Assembly: GCA_025642075.2 (NCBI GenBank)
Contig: JAODUO010000541.1
Coordinates: 171,001 to 235,000 of the forward strand
Length of the DNA: 64,000 nt
Origin: Ridgeia piscesae
Taxonomy: Eukaryota > Annelida > Polychaeta > Sabellida > Siboglinidae
Direction of reading: 5' to 3'
How positions within the stretch are numbered: the stretch's first letter is position 1; every line of letters starts with the position of its first letter. Of this stretch, positions 1-64,000 are shown in pieces. The notes below the pieces were generated by a model. That model saw only the letters and a list, made by a program, of their open reading frames with translations. It had not been told where the DNA came from and did not search any database. A program made the position numbers and the translations under genes.

Positions 1-149
1 TCACTGGCAAACTTCTCTGATGACAGTGTATAATTAGTGTTGACACAGATTGTCAAGCGCTCTAAAAATCATGTTATGGTGTAATTGTGTTGTTCATTTA
101 TAATTTTCAGTTGTATTTATATTAACCTTGTTGTCTAATGCTACTTCAG

Positions 150-52179
<52,030 letters not shown>

Positions 52180-52640
52180 TGACACACCTGACCGACCTCC
52201 ATCACGTGTTGCATGGATCTAGTGACACACCTGACCGACCTCCATCACGTGTTGCATGGATCTAGTGACACACCTGACCGACCTCCAACACGTGTTGCAT
52301 GGATCTAGTGACACACCTGACCGACCTCCATCACGTGTTGCATGGATCTAGTGACACACCTGACCGACCTCCATCACGTGTTGCATGGATCTAGTGACAC
52401 ACCTGACCGACCTCCATCATGTGTTGCATGGATCTAGTGACACACCTGACCGACCTCCATCACGTGTTGCATGGATCTAGTGACACACCTGGCAGACTTC
52501 CCACAGTTGCTACATGGACCTAATAACACACCTGACCGACCTCTACCATGTGCTGCATGGACCCAGTGACATGCTTGAATGACTCCCATGTTGCATGGAC
52601 CCAGTGACACGCATGGCAGACCTGACATTCACATGTGCTG

Positions 52641-55280
52641 CTTTGGCATAAATCAATGTAAGATCTGTTGACAACAGATGACCACAGCACACAGACACAT
52701 CCAAGACATGAATCAGATAGTGAATCACATCATCCCAGGCCAAGGGCAGTGACTACGTACACTACCCCTGTAGAGCTATGCATTGTATAGAGGTTGGCTG
52801 AGTCAACCCTGTAATTGACCTGGCTGTGCTAGCCATGGACACAGTGGCTAGCACACATCCAACTCACACCCTAGTTCCAAGACAAAGTCCTCGTGACGCA
52901 GGAATATATATATTTTTTTCCATTTAACCGTTCACACGAGTCATTGAGCCATGTAATCACATAATTAATCTACATTCAAACTCCACTGGAAATTGCCAGC
53001 AAGTGATATTGGTCGAGCTTATATTCATAATTTCACAAGGTGACGTGAGACTGATGCAACAGGTAGCGCCCCCTGGCAATTGAAGATGAACTGGCACTGT
53101 TTTCAATGCACATATAATAGATGTGTCAATTGCTTGAGATATTGATTTTCTAATAATGTGTGATGCTTTATTCACGAAAAACATATAGTATAAATCCAAC
53201 AAATATCCAGTGTTTGCTTTAATAACAGGACATGTCAATCTTGAAGAATGTCAATTCATAAAAAAAACTGGCTAATAATGAATTACCAAGTTATACAAAA
53301 TAAATGTATTATTCATTGCTCATGTATGGGGGCAAAATTTTGTTGTGCATTTGTTTTGAAAAAATATCCTGTTGTAAACTGTAATGTGATATTCTCAAAT
53401 ACTAACTGTATCCAATGAGAAAGCGGATCATACTCGTGTGGCACTGATGCAGGTTATGATGATGCACCTTTACCGTTTGTGGACACTGGTTTGTGTGCTT
53501 TCTGTATTTTGTGACGTTGCACATTGTTTTCATTTTGTTAGTTGAGAATGAGTACGAAATACCAGAACTGTCACATGTTTACCTGTAACATTACATACCT
53601 AACAGTTGTTTGTATTAAGAAAGATTACTGAAAATATGTGTTTCAATGTCTTTTGCAGTTAATTTGGGCATACATCATTGCAAATCTTGGTTTCAGTGTT
53701 GTTTATTTCTGCGCTTTTTCTTACACGACTGTTTCTGTAGTAGTTTTCCTGTATTGGCTGAAGCTTTATATTTTGGTAGAATGATAGATTACATTTTCAT
53801 AGGTTTCATTCAAAACGTAAACAACTATCATCCTCATTGGTCATGTTTACATTATATGCCTATTTGTGAAAACGAAATATTAAATCAGTATGATAAAAAC
53901 AACACTTGCCAACAAATTGCCTTAAAATAGTCTAACTGCTGTGTGTTTATTATTAATTTATATGTTGGTTATTAATGATTCTTTCAGTGATCTGCACAAT
54001 AGTATTACTTTTGTGAAGTTGTGTGTGTAGCACCCCGAGTGTTGTTATAATAATATTTAAGAGAGACAGTTATATCATATCAAGATGCAGCTTTAGAATA
54101 AGCATAAGATCAAATGATAACACCTGAACAAGTTTACAACTAACGGAAATAACTACCGTGTTTGGTAAGGCTGACATCGTGTTTGTGATTCATACATAGA
54201 TACAGAGTAACGTATGTTGGTGTTTACTCGGGCTGATCTTTGTGTTTGTGGTTTGAAAATAAATACTACGGCATGTAATGCCAGTTAAATTGTATTGATT
54301 GTGTGGGAAACAATAATAAACTGGTGTTATAGCAAAATGTACTGTTGTGTTACTTGGAATTATCAGGGATGGCAATTATCAATGGAATGTTCATTGTGAT
54401 AACTAGATGATTGTCTGGTGGATTGTGTCATTTGCTGGTTAGTGTGCTTGTTGATTGTTGTACACAGCAAGTTCTTAATTATTACCCAAGGTTCGACATG
54501 ACTACATAGGATTCAAAAGTGGGCTCTCTCGATTGAAAACGCAATGGTATAGCCACTGAATCACTTGACTTGCTGTCTGGTTGGTATTCTTGACTGTCTG
54601 GCTGACAGTTATATTGACTGGTTGTTTGCTAGTTCAGTGCCTACCACAACTGTAGGGTATTCATTCTGACAACATTGAACAATTACTGCAGCACTCATAA
54701 TTGCACACCCACCATGTCAGCACACTGTCCTTTGAGCAGGAAACGTGGCATCATGTATGGAGTCAACGGAACGTAACCATCAAAAGGTAATTTCGATATA
54801 AAACAACATTGGAAACCTAATACCTTATATAAGACAAGTTCGGAAGGAATGTGTTGGGGATTTCAGTTCACAGTGTAATTATTCTACAGTAGCAAAGGAG
54901 CATAGCAGTAACTTGTTACTGAAAGATGTCATGATTCCTTTCAATTTAAAGTAGCATCTTTATTTGAGGGAAGGGATTGAAGAAAAAGAGCAAAGGATAG
55001 ATGAGATGGAATTGGAAACTGTTGCTAGAGGAAATAGTGCATGAAGAGTGAAAAAAAGAAGATCAAATTGAAGAAGGATCTCGCAGCCAACCTGACAAAA
55101 AAAACCAGAAAGAGAACAACCGGGACAAACACAGGCCAGGTCATCCAGGTATGTCAGTGACATGCTTTTAGAAAGGTAGTCACACACATCATGCTGATCG
55201 TCCTGTATGGTGATAACACAGTTGCATTGGAGAGGCCAAGCAAACTCTATATATTATAAGCTTGGGGGTCAGTTCGGTTT
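52641..55280 (+). other. 3' flank of the gene: possible 3'UTR and intergenic DNA
   Basis: No coding gene recognised. AATAAA hexamers on the + strand at 53299, 54258 and 54315 are candidate polyadenylation signals for the upstream gene, 1.1-2.1 kb after its stop. Which, if any, is used is unknown. Confidence 0.4.
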
Positions 55281-55291
55281 GAATGGTATAT

Positions 55292-55323
<32 letters not shown>

Positions 55324-56044
55324 CATACAAATATGTATGTATGTATTATATATGCACATGTATGTATGTATATGCAATATATATATATATACATATAGAG
55401 TTTGCTTGGATACATATATATATATATATTATATGTATATATATTTACATATTTTACTTATAAATATATATAATTCAAAACAAACTCGCTTAAAATAAAT
55501 ATTGACATGACAATGAAGTTTACCGACCTATATAGCTGGCAGTTCAACAGACATTTATAGAAGGCAGAAAGTAAAAAACTAAGAGAACAACGACATAATA
55601 CTAAATAGACATGGACCCCTACATAACATCACCCTAATGCCGGCCACCATATTCCTCATGCTTCATCTCCCAAACGTACATGAAAAGGCCATGACAAATA
55701 TTAATATAGTCACTCTAACAAAACAATAATTAAACATTCCAACCTTAAATTAACATGGATGATGTGGCGTTGGAGTTCTACCAGTAACTTCACAACATGT
55801 AACTTTGCTGCTCATTAAAATTTTTTTTTATAGGAAATTCCAATTACCAAGTGTAAAGTCGACTAGATAAATTGCCTTGGTAACAGTAAGGATTACAGCA
55901 CAGGCAAATGCTTGGAGGAAAGTCGAAGGAGTTGTGGGAGATAGACGCATATCACCTAAACCTATTTATAATATATAGGAAAGGTGCTATGTTATCCCAG
56001 CATATATATATATAATATATATATGTATATATATATATATATAA

Positions 56045-56085
<41 letters not shown>

Positions 56086-56108
56086 AGCATATATATATAT
56101 ATATATAT
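55281..56108 (+). repeat. Cluster of (TA)n and TATG-rich microsatellites
   Basis: TA/TATG tracts at ~55287-55440 and ~55998-56108, with unassigned AT-rich DNA between. Confidence 0.8.
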
Positions 56109-56234
56109 GGCCTAGCGGTGCAGACACTGGCAGAGAAACAAGACGCCCAGAAATTGGAGAAAAAGGAAGACTGACATTGCTTTAAGAGAGATCTGGAAAG
56201 AGTGAGAGAAGAATGGAGAACAAGAGCAACATAT

Positions 56235-56702
56235 TTAAGGAATTGGAGACTGTTTACATAGAACGTAATAACAGAAAAGTGAGGAAAGAGAAGAGGACGA
56301 ATAATTGAATAAGTCGACGAAAATGGAAACCATGGTCATGGTGTCAATGTCGTCAAGTTCGATTAGTGTCTTGAATCGGATTCTCAATTCTAGTAAGAAT
56401 TCGATCTTCTTTGATCCGATTTGTTTGGTATCTGCTCTTGGGTGCCTCTTGGTCATCAATTATTTCCTGTCCACCTCTACGTCCAGTTTGATGTTGCTCA
56501 TAACCAGTCTGTGGTCACTTCCGGATGTTGACTTGGTTGACGAGGGCCGCACTAAAAGGCGGACCACAATTAGATACGCTCCATATTTACGTGGGGTGTC
56601 ATTTACGTGCGTTGTTCTAATTGGCGCCTTATAGTTGGTGTTTTTACGGTGTTCTTGTGATGTTGAGATGTCTTTCAATAATAATATATGTGTAATAAGC
56701 AA
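56235..56702 (-). mobile_element. RTE-type LINE fragment (endonuclease C-terminus and linker)
   Basis: Minus strand: TSGSDHRLVMSNIKLDVEV, where SDHR is the conserved end motif of APE-type endonucleases, followed downstream by RFKTLIELDDIDTM in another frame. The arrangement matches RTE-clade ORFs. Short and decayed. Confidence 0.75.
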
Positions 56703-56846
56703 ATGTAACTACAGTACTATAAGTTAGCATATACAATGTTTGAAAGGCGAAATAACAATTCTTGGATTTGTTGTTTATTTGTTTGTTTTTATTTTAGCCA
56801 ACACAGTAAGTATTCTTAGTATTACTATTTCACTACACCAATGACA

Positions 56847-56851
<5 letters not shown>

Positions 56852-56934
<83 letters not shown>

Positions 56935-57108
56935 GTGTAATACAATGTATATACCATATGTATACCATGTTAAAAATAACACCACTAGAAGCGACAATAT
57001 CCATATTTTTACTTTAAAAAGTTACTTATGCAAATAAATATAATAACAGTATTGGCAAATTAAACTCATTCAAATAACTGTTTCGTTTCAGTTGTTACAA
57101 ACAACATG

Positions 57109-57172
<64 letters not shown>
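56852..57172 (+). repeat. (TA)n microsatellites (56852-56932 and 57115-57172)
   Basis: Two pure TA tracts of about 80 and 58 bp, with unassigned sequence between. No gene is seen from 56.7 to 57.6 kb. Confidence 0.93.
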
Positions 57173-57175
<3 letters not shown>

Positions 57176-57589
57176 AGTACATACTACTTTCATATGAAGA
57201 GCCATCATGTCCTGCATATATAACATTTATATAATAAATCTTATCATGCATATGACTGTATATGGCCTACATTCATATTAATATTTTTAATGTTATTAAA
57301 TTTATTTAAATATGTTGTATTTTATTACACCTTTATTAATATTTTTTTATGTTATTAAATTTATATTCAAATAGGTTTTTACTAATACTTTTATATTACT
57401 TTTCATATTTTTTATTTATATTTTAAGTTATACATTTTTTTAATTACTATACCTATAGGTCATATCAGTGTTATAATTTTAATGGGGGTGATCAAACGAA
57501 TGTGATTCTAATAAGTAGCATAAGTACTAATGAGTCTCAGTACTAGTAATAACAACTAGGCCTATCATTAACGTACACTTGTGAAGAGA

Positions 57590-58450
57590 TAATGTCCATC
57601 AACATTTTTCTGTTACTAAAGGGGTGCGTCAAGGAGGAATTTTCTCCCCTTTTTTGTGTTAAACAATGTAAATGCTGGATGCATAATAGGTTCCTCGTTA
57701 ATTAACCATTTGATGTATGCTGATGATTTAGTGCTCATGGCACCTTCATCTATGGGTTTATCAATTTTATTATCTGTGTGTTCGGAGTATGGGATACAAT
57801 AGATAGAACATGATATTAAATACAATAGTACCAAAAGTAACGTTATGATATTTTCTTGTAAAAAGTTCAAAGATATACACATTCCAAACGTTTTGCTAAA
57901 TGGTGAAACATTGCCAAGGGTTAGTAAATATAAATATCTTAGGCATATTATCACAGAAGATCTGTGCGACAATGATGACATATCTAGGCAATACAAGAGA
58001 ATTTATGCTCAGGGTAATGCCTTGATCCGAAAGTTTTACATGTGTACAGAATCTGTAAAATGTACTTTATTTAAATCCTACTGTACTTCATTATATATAT
58101 GCCAGCTGCTACACAGCAGAGTCAATGAGAAAACTGTGTGTAGCATACAATAATGTGCTTAGATTTTTATGCAATGAACCTCGAGATTGTAGTGCGAGTT
58201 ACATGTTTGTGTCAAGAGGCTTACCCACATGTAAAATGTTAATTAGAAAAAAATTGTATAGGTTTTTTTTATGTGTATAGCTAGATCGGGCAATGCAATA
58301 TTACAGAGTATCATGAATAGTGATGCTCTGTATACTTCACCACTGTGTCGCCATTGGCGGAAAATGCTTTATTTATATAGTTATTAGTCATACTCTAGTT
58401 TTTTATATGGATGTAATGTTCCGGAATAAAGTTATTGAATTGAAATAGAA
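57590..58450 (+). mobile_element. CR1/jockey-like LINE, 5'-truncated reverse transcriptase
   Basis: Plus strand: KGVRQGGI..SP, then LINHLMYADDLVLMAPS (catalytic Y-A-D-D), SNVMIFSCKKF, KYKYLRHIITEDL and RKFYMC...LFKSYCTSLY. Frame changes separate the pieces. The 3' end is an ATAAAGTTATTGAATTGAAA tail at ~58421-58445, typical of a non-LTR 3' terminus. Confidence 0.85.
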
Positions 58451-59014
58451 TTCAGATGTCCTCACCAATGCCGGCACCCAATAACAAGTGTATAATGTAC
58501 TCTGAAAACATATACCATTAGGCGAGTTGTTACATCAAAAGACAGCTAGCTAGATACAACGTCCATGATCTCAGTGAAGTACATTCTATTAAATAACCCT
58601 CAATAACACGAACTACTCACCCACCCACTAACAAATATGCAGCTATCAGTGCAATCCGAGATCAATCCACATATATGCCCTTTCACAGAAGATCAAAGAA
58701 CATCAAAAGATGGCTGGAGCCGCAGAATTGCTCACCTGCCTGGTGACCGTTTCGGTATTCAATAACGGGAATTGGTGCCCTATGAACACATGTACCTTTA
58801 GGCGAGTCATTACAGCAAATATGACGCTGCCGTCTATCATCTATGACTATATGTGGGACTTCTGTTTTTGACTGAGCGAATACTCGTAGAGTTAATTACT
58901 AAGGCCTAACATTTTAATTTATTTCTAAGATTTTATAAATACAAGTAATACCATTCTGTATTACATTTAGAATTGTTAATACAACACAATAATAAAAGTC
59001 TCTAATATTTAAGA

Positions 59015-59800
59015 TCGCACGCGCAAACAACAACAAAGCTTGTAAACATGGAGCGTGCCGATCGGTGGCATCTTTGTGAATGTGGTCTGCCGTTTCCGCG
59101 CGGTCTGCCAATTGTAGCTCGCCTTTTGGTTTGCCCCGTTGACGACTGTTATGTCTGTGACGATGTCTGGCCTGTTTGTTAGGATGTACTCAATTTCGGT
59201 CTTAGTTGCACAATTTGGGCTTTTCCACGTCCATCTACTCCCTGCTTTCTTCTGAAACATGGTATTCATGATTTTGTACTTTCTTTCTTAATGTTGCCAT
59301 TTATACCAATTTGTCGCCTCTTTCGTTTCTCAAGCCCGTTGCGCCGTTTCCATAGGGTTTGTTCTTTTCACTGTTTGCGCATCGAAGTCACCCATCACCA
59401 TCGTGTAGTGGTTTGATTTTCCTAACGTTTCATCCACGTCGTTGTAGAAACTATTTATTTCTTCTGAGTATCATGGTGCATATAATTGCACTATCTTTAG
59501 TTTGTAACGTTTTGTCAATCACAAAGCCATTATGTTCTGCTACTTTGGAGCTGATGCTGTTTACCCTCAATATAATAATATGGTCTTTCCATTTTCTGTT
59601 TATGAGAAAGCCTGCTCCTGCTTGGCCGTTCTTTGCCTTAGAATGGTGTCGTCTTCTCACTTCTCCGATCCCGATTACATCCCATACCAACCTGGTTTGC
59701 CTAAGTTACCCTTCGAATTCTCGTATGTGTTCATTTCTTAGTAATATTCTGACGTTGTACATTCGCTATCTTTAGTCTACTTACCCTCTTTCTGCGGCTC
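59015..59800 (-). mobile_element. RTE-type LINE fragment (endonuclease domain)
   Basis: Minus strand: WDVIGIGEVRRRHHSKAKNG and GFLINRKWKD (59690-59451), then MNTMFQKKAGSRWTWKSP and TKTEIEYILTNRPDIV (59269 onward). The order fits the APE endonuclease of RTE elements, same family as 17.3 kb. Several frame changes. Confidence 0.8.
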
Positions 59801-59814
59801 TTTTTGACCCAGAG

Positions 59815-59818
<4 letters not shown>

Positions 59819-59905
<87 letters not shown>
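59819..59905 (+). repeat. (TA)n microsatellite
   Basis: About 86 bp of TA between two RTE fragments. Confidence 0.95.
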
Positions 59906-59907
<2 letters not shown>

Positions 59908-59909
59908 TT

Positions 59910-60182
59910 ATCACCCCCAAAGTCGGAGAGCATGGTCGTGAATATCGCACTGAACAGAGTAAGTGCCAACATACACCCTTGTTTTACCCCGTTGCTAATT
60001 GGGTAAGCAACGGAGGCATACACCGGAGCCTGCTAACCTTCGTGAAATTGTTTTATTATGCCGATGACCTTGTCTAGATAACCCAACTTTGTGATCATTT
60101 TCAAGAGGCTATCGCAGCTCATTGCTTCCAATACTTTGTTCCGATCGACACCGTTGACGTAGTCATCACGGCTCTGTTCCTG
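59910..60182 (-). mobile_element. RTE-type LINE reverse-transcriptase fragment, interrupted by the gypsy element
   Basis: Minus strand: KLGYLDKVIGIIKQFHEG, then [22 protein letters not shown] core motifs. The coding continues, on the other side of the LTR element (63839-64000), with the earlier SQCGF-type RT motif and MIFAPEA, so the LTR element seems to have split one RTE copy. Confidence 0.75.
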
Positions 60183-60404
60183 GTGTGATGTTATGCCAAT
60201 TCAAATGCTTAGAACGATATATGCAGTTATGAGATGTGGGCTTGGGAGATGACGAGACTGTGGGTCGATCACTGTTATTCCTCTCATATGTAATCATAAT
60301 AAATTGGTTTGTTCAGAATCTCTGGTGTCGAATCAGATACGTATGAATGCGAGATGAGTCAGACAATTCTATTACCCATAGGTCAAGTCAAAGACAACAC
60401 GTTT
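60183..60404 (+). repeat. 5' LTR of the gypsy element
   Basis: Starts TGTGATG and has AATAAA at 60299-60304. The end is placed before TGGTGGCAGC, a plausible primer-binding site beginning with TGG; the 3' border is inferred. Confidence 0.65.
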
Positions 60405-60488
60405 CATGGTGGCAGCTACGGTTGAATCCGGCGCTTTCGAGTTTCGTAAATAAGTCAACACGCATCATCGACGCTGGCCAGGTTCGAT

Positions 60489-61982
60489 TTGTTCTCAGAG
60501 CCGCCCCGCATGAACTGGTTAGCCACTGATCTACGTGCGGAGTTTCGTTCATTCCGTCAATACTGTGAACTAATTTTCAGTGGGCCCTTTGCTGAAAAAG
60601 GGCAGAGTGAACGAGTGACCTACATCCTGCTATGGGTAGAGCAGGAGGGTCTGCGAATGTACAACACTTGGGACCTCAGTGAAACTGAAAAGAAAGACGT
60701 TGAGGTTATTTGGGCTAAATTCCATGCTCTGATAGAACCCAAGTCTAATTAAAGGCTGAGTCGTTTTCATCTACAAAAATTCAGGCAGTTGAGCTCTGAG
60801 ACAGTTGACGAGTTCATGACACGCTGCAAGACGCAGGCGCGTAAATGCAAGTTCCGTGATGCTACACAGACCGAGGAGAGGTTGATCGAACAGTTAGTAG
60901 TGGGTGTCCGACACGGGAAAGTGCAGGAAAAGCTATTGTGCCGTGATGACACGCTAACACTGGCTAATATGCAGCAGTTTTCAGGAGACGCTAGCAGCAT
61001 CAGTCACGTCAGCCGGTCGCGGAGAACACATGAGCCAAGCGCATGTCGAGAGGAGGTTCCTACGTGCGCAAAATGTGGACGTCATCATGCGCCCACAGAT
61101 CGGTGTCCAGCAGATGGCAGTAAGTGTAACGCATGTGGTAAACTAAATCACTGGCAGCGAGTATGTCGGCAGGCTACAGGTTGGACGTCTGGCGCTGGAG
61201 GAAGACGACATTCTTCTGGGCGACCAAGATCCCAAGCTAGGTCAAGACGAAGGACCAACCGAGATGAGCGCCAACGAGGTGGTGTCCACTCCATCAGTCA
61301 TGACGCCAGATTCGACCAGCTCAGCGACAACTTCGAGCCGCTTGCTTTTAATACCGTTAACATCAATGCCGCCGAGAGGGACGAGGTATATGCGACTCTC
61401 AGGATCACGCTGAAAGACAGGCCTGACACCCCAGCGACACTTCGTGTCAAAGTCGACACAGGTGCGCAGGGTAACGTAATGCCGCTGAGAACGTTCCAAT
61501 ACATGTACTCGTCAAACATCGATACAGAAGGAATACCAGTGCCAGGAAGCCTTGAGCATCGAGACACGATCCTAACTGCCTACAACGGACAGCTGATCCG
61601 GCAGTACGGTACTACGAGACTAAAGTGTGTGCATGAGACAACCACACACGAAGCAGAGTTCTTTGTTGCTGACACGCCAGGTCCAGTGATCTTGGGACTA
61701 CCTTCATGCCGCAAGCTTAACTTGGTAACCTTAAACTGTGCAGTCAGCGAACATCTACCGCCGTTGAACTCGAAGGAAGATCTCCAACGGCTGTATCCAG
61801 ATTGTTTCAAGGGCATCGGCAAGTTCCGCGAAACGTTCCACATCACACTAGACCCTGCTATGACCCCAGTCGTACATGCGCCCAGACGATGTCCGAGCCA
61901 CATCAAAGATGCCGTGAGGAATGAGATCAACCAGATGGTAGAACTCGGGGTGATCGAGAAGGTCGAGGAGCCTACAGATTGA
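60489..61982 (+). pseudogene. gypsy gag-protease-RT start, with in-frame stop
   Basis: One frame (likely ATG at 60510) interrupted by TAA at 60750-60752. Gag region: WDLSETEKKDV, then FMTRCKTQARKC. Zinc knuckles: CAKCGRHHAPTDRC and CNACGKLNHWQRVC. Protease: VDTGAQGNVMP, with the catalytic D-T-G. RT begins with APRRCPSHIKDAV and IEKVEEPTD, then ends at a TGA (61980-61982) where the family has Trp. The catalytic RT palm is absent. Confidence 0.88.
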
Positions 61983-62004
61983 GTATCTAGCATCGTATAC
62001 AGCA

Positions 62005-63552
62005 GGCGCCGTTCTCATTCAACACGGGAAGCCCATCGCGCTTGCCAGCAAGTCCCTTAGTGATTGCGAACAGCGATACGCCAACATTGAACGTGAAATG
62101 CACGCAGTCGCCTTCGGCTGCGAGAGGTTCCACATGTATGTCTACGGAAAATCGTTCGTTCTCGAGACAGACCACAAACCTCTCGAGATGATCAACTTGA
62201 AGAACCTTGCAGCAGCACCGCAGAAATTACATAGAATGTTCCTGCGAGTACAACCGTATGACTTTGTGTTACGCTACAAGCCAGGAAAGCAGATGATGCT
62301 GGCCGACGCCATGTCAAGACAACCGAGTAGTGAGTCGACGCAGATCGACCTTGACATACAAGTGTCATTCGTACAGTTTTCAACGCAGAAACTACAGTCG
62401 ATTAGAGAGGCGACACAGGCTGACGATGAACTGTGTGCGCTGAGAGCCGTCATCGTGGATGGATGGCCAGAGAGCCAACGCCACCTAGCTGCACCGTTGC
62501 GACCCTACTGGTCATGCCGAGACGAGTTGGCAGTTGAGGACGGCCTTATCATGAAGGACGACCGTCTGGTGATTCCCCTAAGTCTACAGGCGGAAGTGTT
62601 GAGCAAACTGCACGAGGCTCACCAGGGAATAGAGAAGACCCGGCTGCGAGCGAGGTCCTGTGTCTATTGGAAGTCGATCATCAAGGACATCGACGACATC
62701 GTGAGGAAGTGCGACGCGTGTCAACGATTACAGAAACGGCAGGCGCACGAGCCGCTGATGCAGCATGAGTTACCGACACGTTCGTGGCAGATCGTCGGCA
62801 CAGACCTGTTCGCCATACGAGAGGACACGTATCTGCTCATCTGTGACTACTACTCGAAATTCCCTTTTGTTTACGGCATCGAGGGGAAGGTGACGAGTGA
62901 CGCTATCATATCGAAGATGAGTGAGGTGTTTGCGGAGAATGGATCGCCAAACAAGGTTGTGAGCGACAACGGTGGACACCATAGCAGTCAGGCTTTTCGA
63001 AACTTCGCCGCCGTGTGGTGCTTTGACCATGTAACGTCCAGTCAGCACTTCCCACAATCGAATGGATTCATCGAACGTCAAGTTCAGAGGGGCAGCGAAG
63101 AAGCGAAGAAGGCAGCGATGTCGAGATCCAACACGCAGAAAGCACTGCTCGCTTTGAGATCCACACCAATCGACAGCCACTTACCGTCACCGGCAGAGAT
63201 ACTAAATGCCCGCAAGTACAAGTCAAACCTCCCCGTGATCATCAGAAATTATCACTGGTCGAGAGACGAGATCAGACGTCGTCTCGCCGAGAGGCAAGAA
63301 ATCCAACGCCTCAACCACGATAAGCGAGCTATGCAACCACTTGCACCGCTAATATCAGGACAGGACGTTCGCGTGAGAGACACTCAGACAGACACCTGGC
63401 AGCCTGACAAGTTGATATCAATTGATGTACACCCGCGGTCGTACAACGTCAAGTCGTACCACCCCCGTGTAACGACCCGTTACCCCAGAAGAAGTCAGTC
63501 CGTTTCCAGCTCCCACAACCGGAACAACACACCAGCTCCGGAAGACGAGTGA
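62005..63552 (+). pseudogene. gypsy RNase H-integrase remnant of pol
   Basis: Frame differs from the gag side. RNase H: GAVLIQHGKPIALASKSL and ETDHKPLE. Integrase zinc finger: HEAHQGIEKT...KCDACQRLQ (HHCC). Core: GTDLF with the first Asp, VVSDNGGHHSS with the second (family usually D-N-G-P-x-F), and SNGFIERQVQ with the Glu. A C-terminal strand region follows (QDVRVRDTQT). Stop at 63550-63552. About 270 residues of RT are missing at ~62000. Confidence 0.88.
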
Positions 63553-63715
63553 AACGCCCACAACGTTTGGACCTGTAATTATGTTCATCATAGTTGTGTA
63601 GTCTATTCTTGTTACACGAACATTATGGGTTATAGTTTAGAATAATGTTCTGATTTCTTCTACATACGGACTTTAGTAAATTAGTTATTTGCCTTTCTTT
63701 TGTAAAAGAAGAGGG

Positions 63716-63838
63716 ATGTGATGTTATGCCAATGCAAATGCATAGAACGATATATGCAGTTATGAGATGTGGGCTCGGGAGATGACGAGACTGGAGGTCG
63801 ATCACTGTTATTCCTCTCTCACGTGTAGTCATAATAAA
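63716..63838 (+). repeat. 3' LTR of the gypsy element, truncated
   Basis: Matches the first ~125 bp of the left LTR, including AATAAA, then departs abruptly into RTE-like sequence. Roughly the last 95 bp of the left LTR are missing here. Confidence 0.75.
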
Positions 63839-64000
63839 TTGGCCTCAGGTGCAAATATCATGTCTCTGCTTCTGTGAAGCCACATTGACTCCTTGGAAGA
63901 AGAGAACCAATGCTCCAAATGGAGGACCAGGCTCTTTAGGAGTTCGCGAGAAAGGTTCTTCACGGGGAGATCTACGTTACTTGTCGCACTCTTGACGAGA
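63839..64000 (-). mobile_element. RTE-type LINE fragment, upstream part of the split copy
   Basis: Minus strand carries SQCGFTEAE and, after a frame change, MIFAPEA, resembling the RT segment that precedes the block at 59910-60182. It runs off the window edge. Confidence 0.6.

Larger units (their letters stand above)
60183..63838 (+). mobile_element. Ty3/gypsy LTR retrotransposon, defective
   Basis: TGTGATGTTATGCCAAT at 60183 is repeated at 63716; the copies stay ~90% alike for about 125 bp, to AATAAATTGG. The left LTR probably continues to ~60404, since a tRNA-primer-like TGGTGGCAGC follows an LTR-type CA end; the right copy stops just after AATAAA. Internal order is gag with CCHC, aspartic protease, start of RT, RNase H, integrase, i.e. 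Ty3/gypsy order. The RT core is deleted and there are stops, so it cannot be autonomous. Confidence 0.9.

Noticed and set aside
61242..63180. Minus-strand open frames opposite the gypsy pol
   Set aside because: Shadow frames of the plus-strand retroelement coding sequence, which has clear domain motifs.

Overview
This is a eukaryotic, most likely molluscan or other lophotrochozoan, genomic window. The reasons are AT-rich DNA, long GT-AG introns, abundant (TA)n/(CA)n/(CT)n tracts, degraded LINE, Penelope-like, tRNA-SINE, Ty3/gypsy and DNA-transposon copies, and one large multi-exon gene for a mosaic extracellular protein. The species call is inference.

Main gene (+ strand, 150-52179; the 5' end lies left of the window). 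I assembled 28 exons by hand from domain homology, GT-AG sites and codon phase. Every junction is phase-compatible, and the exons sum to 1,524 codons plus a stop. Domain order: HYR, sushi, sushi, HYR, sushi, sushi, a Cys-poor module with a furin-like site, two GCC2/GCC3 (ephrin-receptor-like) repeats, a pentraxin/LamG-like domain, two EGF, one TSP1, a fifth sushi, a second copy of the furin-site module, four GCC2/GCC3 repeats, a juxtamembrane exon, a transmembrane helix and a tail of roughly 25 residues. The architecture is that of SVEP1/polydom-like proteins, but this one ends in a membrane anchor.

Introns 1-14 (0.27-22.4 kb) hold nested fold-back elements (3.9-6.6 kb), a compound microsatellite (7.7-8.1 kb), two TA-flanked elements of one inverted-repeat family (8.7-9.4 and 19.3-22.1 kb), a Penelope-like fragment (11.9-13.4 kb), a pogo/Tigger-like non-autonomous element (14.7-15.9 kb) and an RTE-type LINE fragment (17.3 kb). 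From 24 to 52.6 kb the gene is dominated by minisatellites: 74 bp x ~26, 72 bp x 24, ~184 bp x 4, 24 bp x ~47, 50 bp x ~180, 50 bp x ~62 and 43 bp x ~12. Several contain a copied exon edge: acceptors of exons 18 and 20, donors of exons 6, 18 and 23, and the stop codon of exon 28. This repeated exon-edge amplification is the most striking feature of the window.

Downstream of the gene (52.6-64 kb) I see no host gene. The region holds a CR1/jockey-like LINE fragment (57.6-58.4 kb), several RTE-type LINE fragments and a decayed Ty3/gypsy element (60.18-63.84 kb) that appears to have inserted into an RTE copy. No rRNA, tRNA gene, CRISPR array or bacterial-type operon was found.
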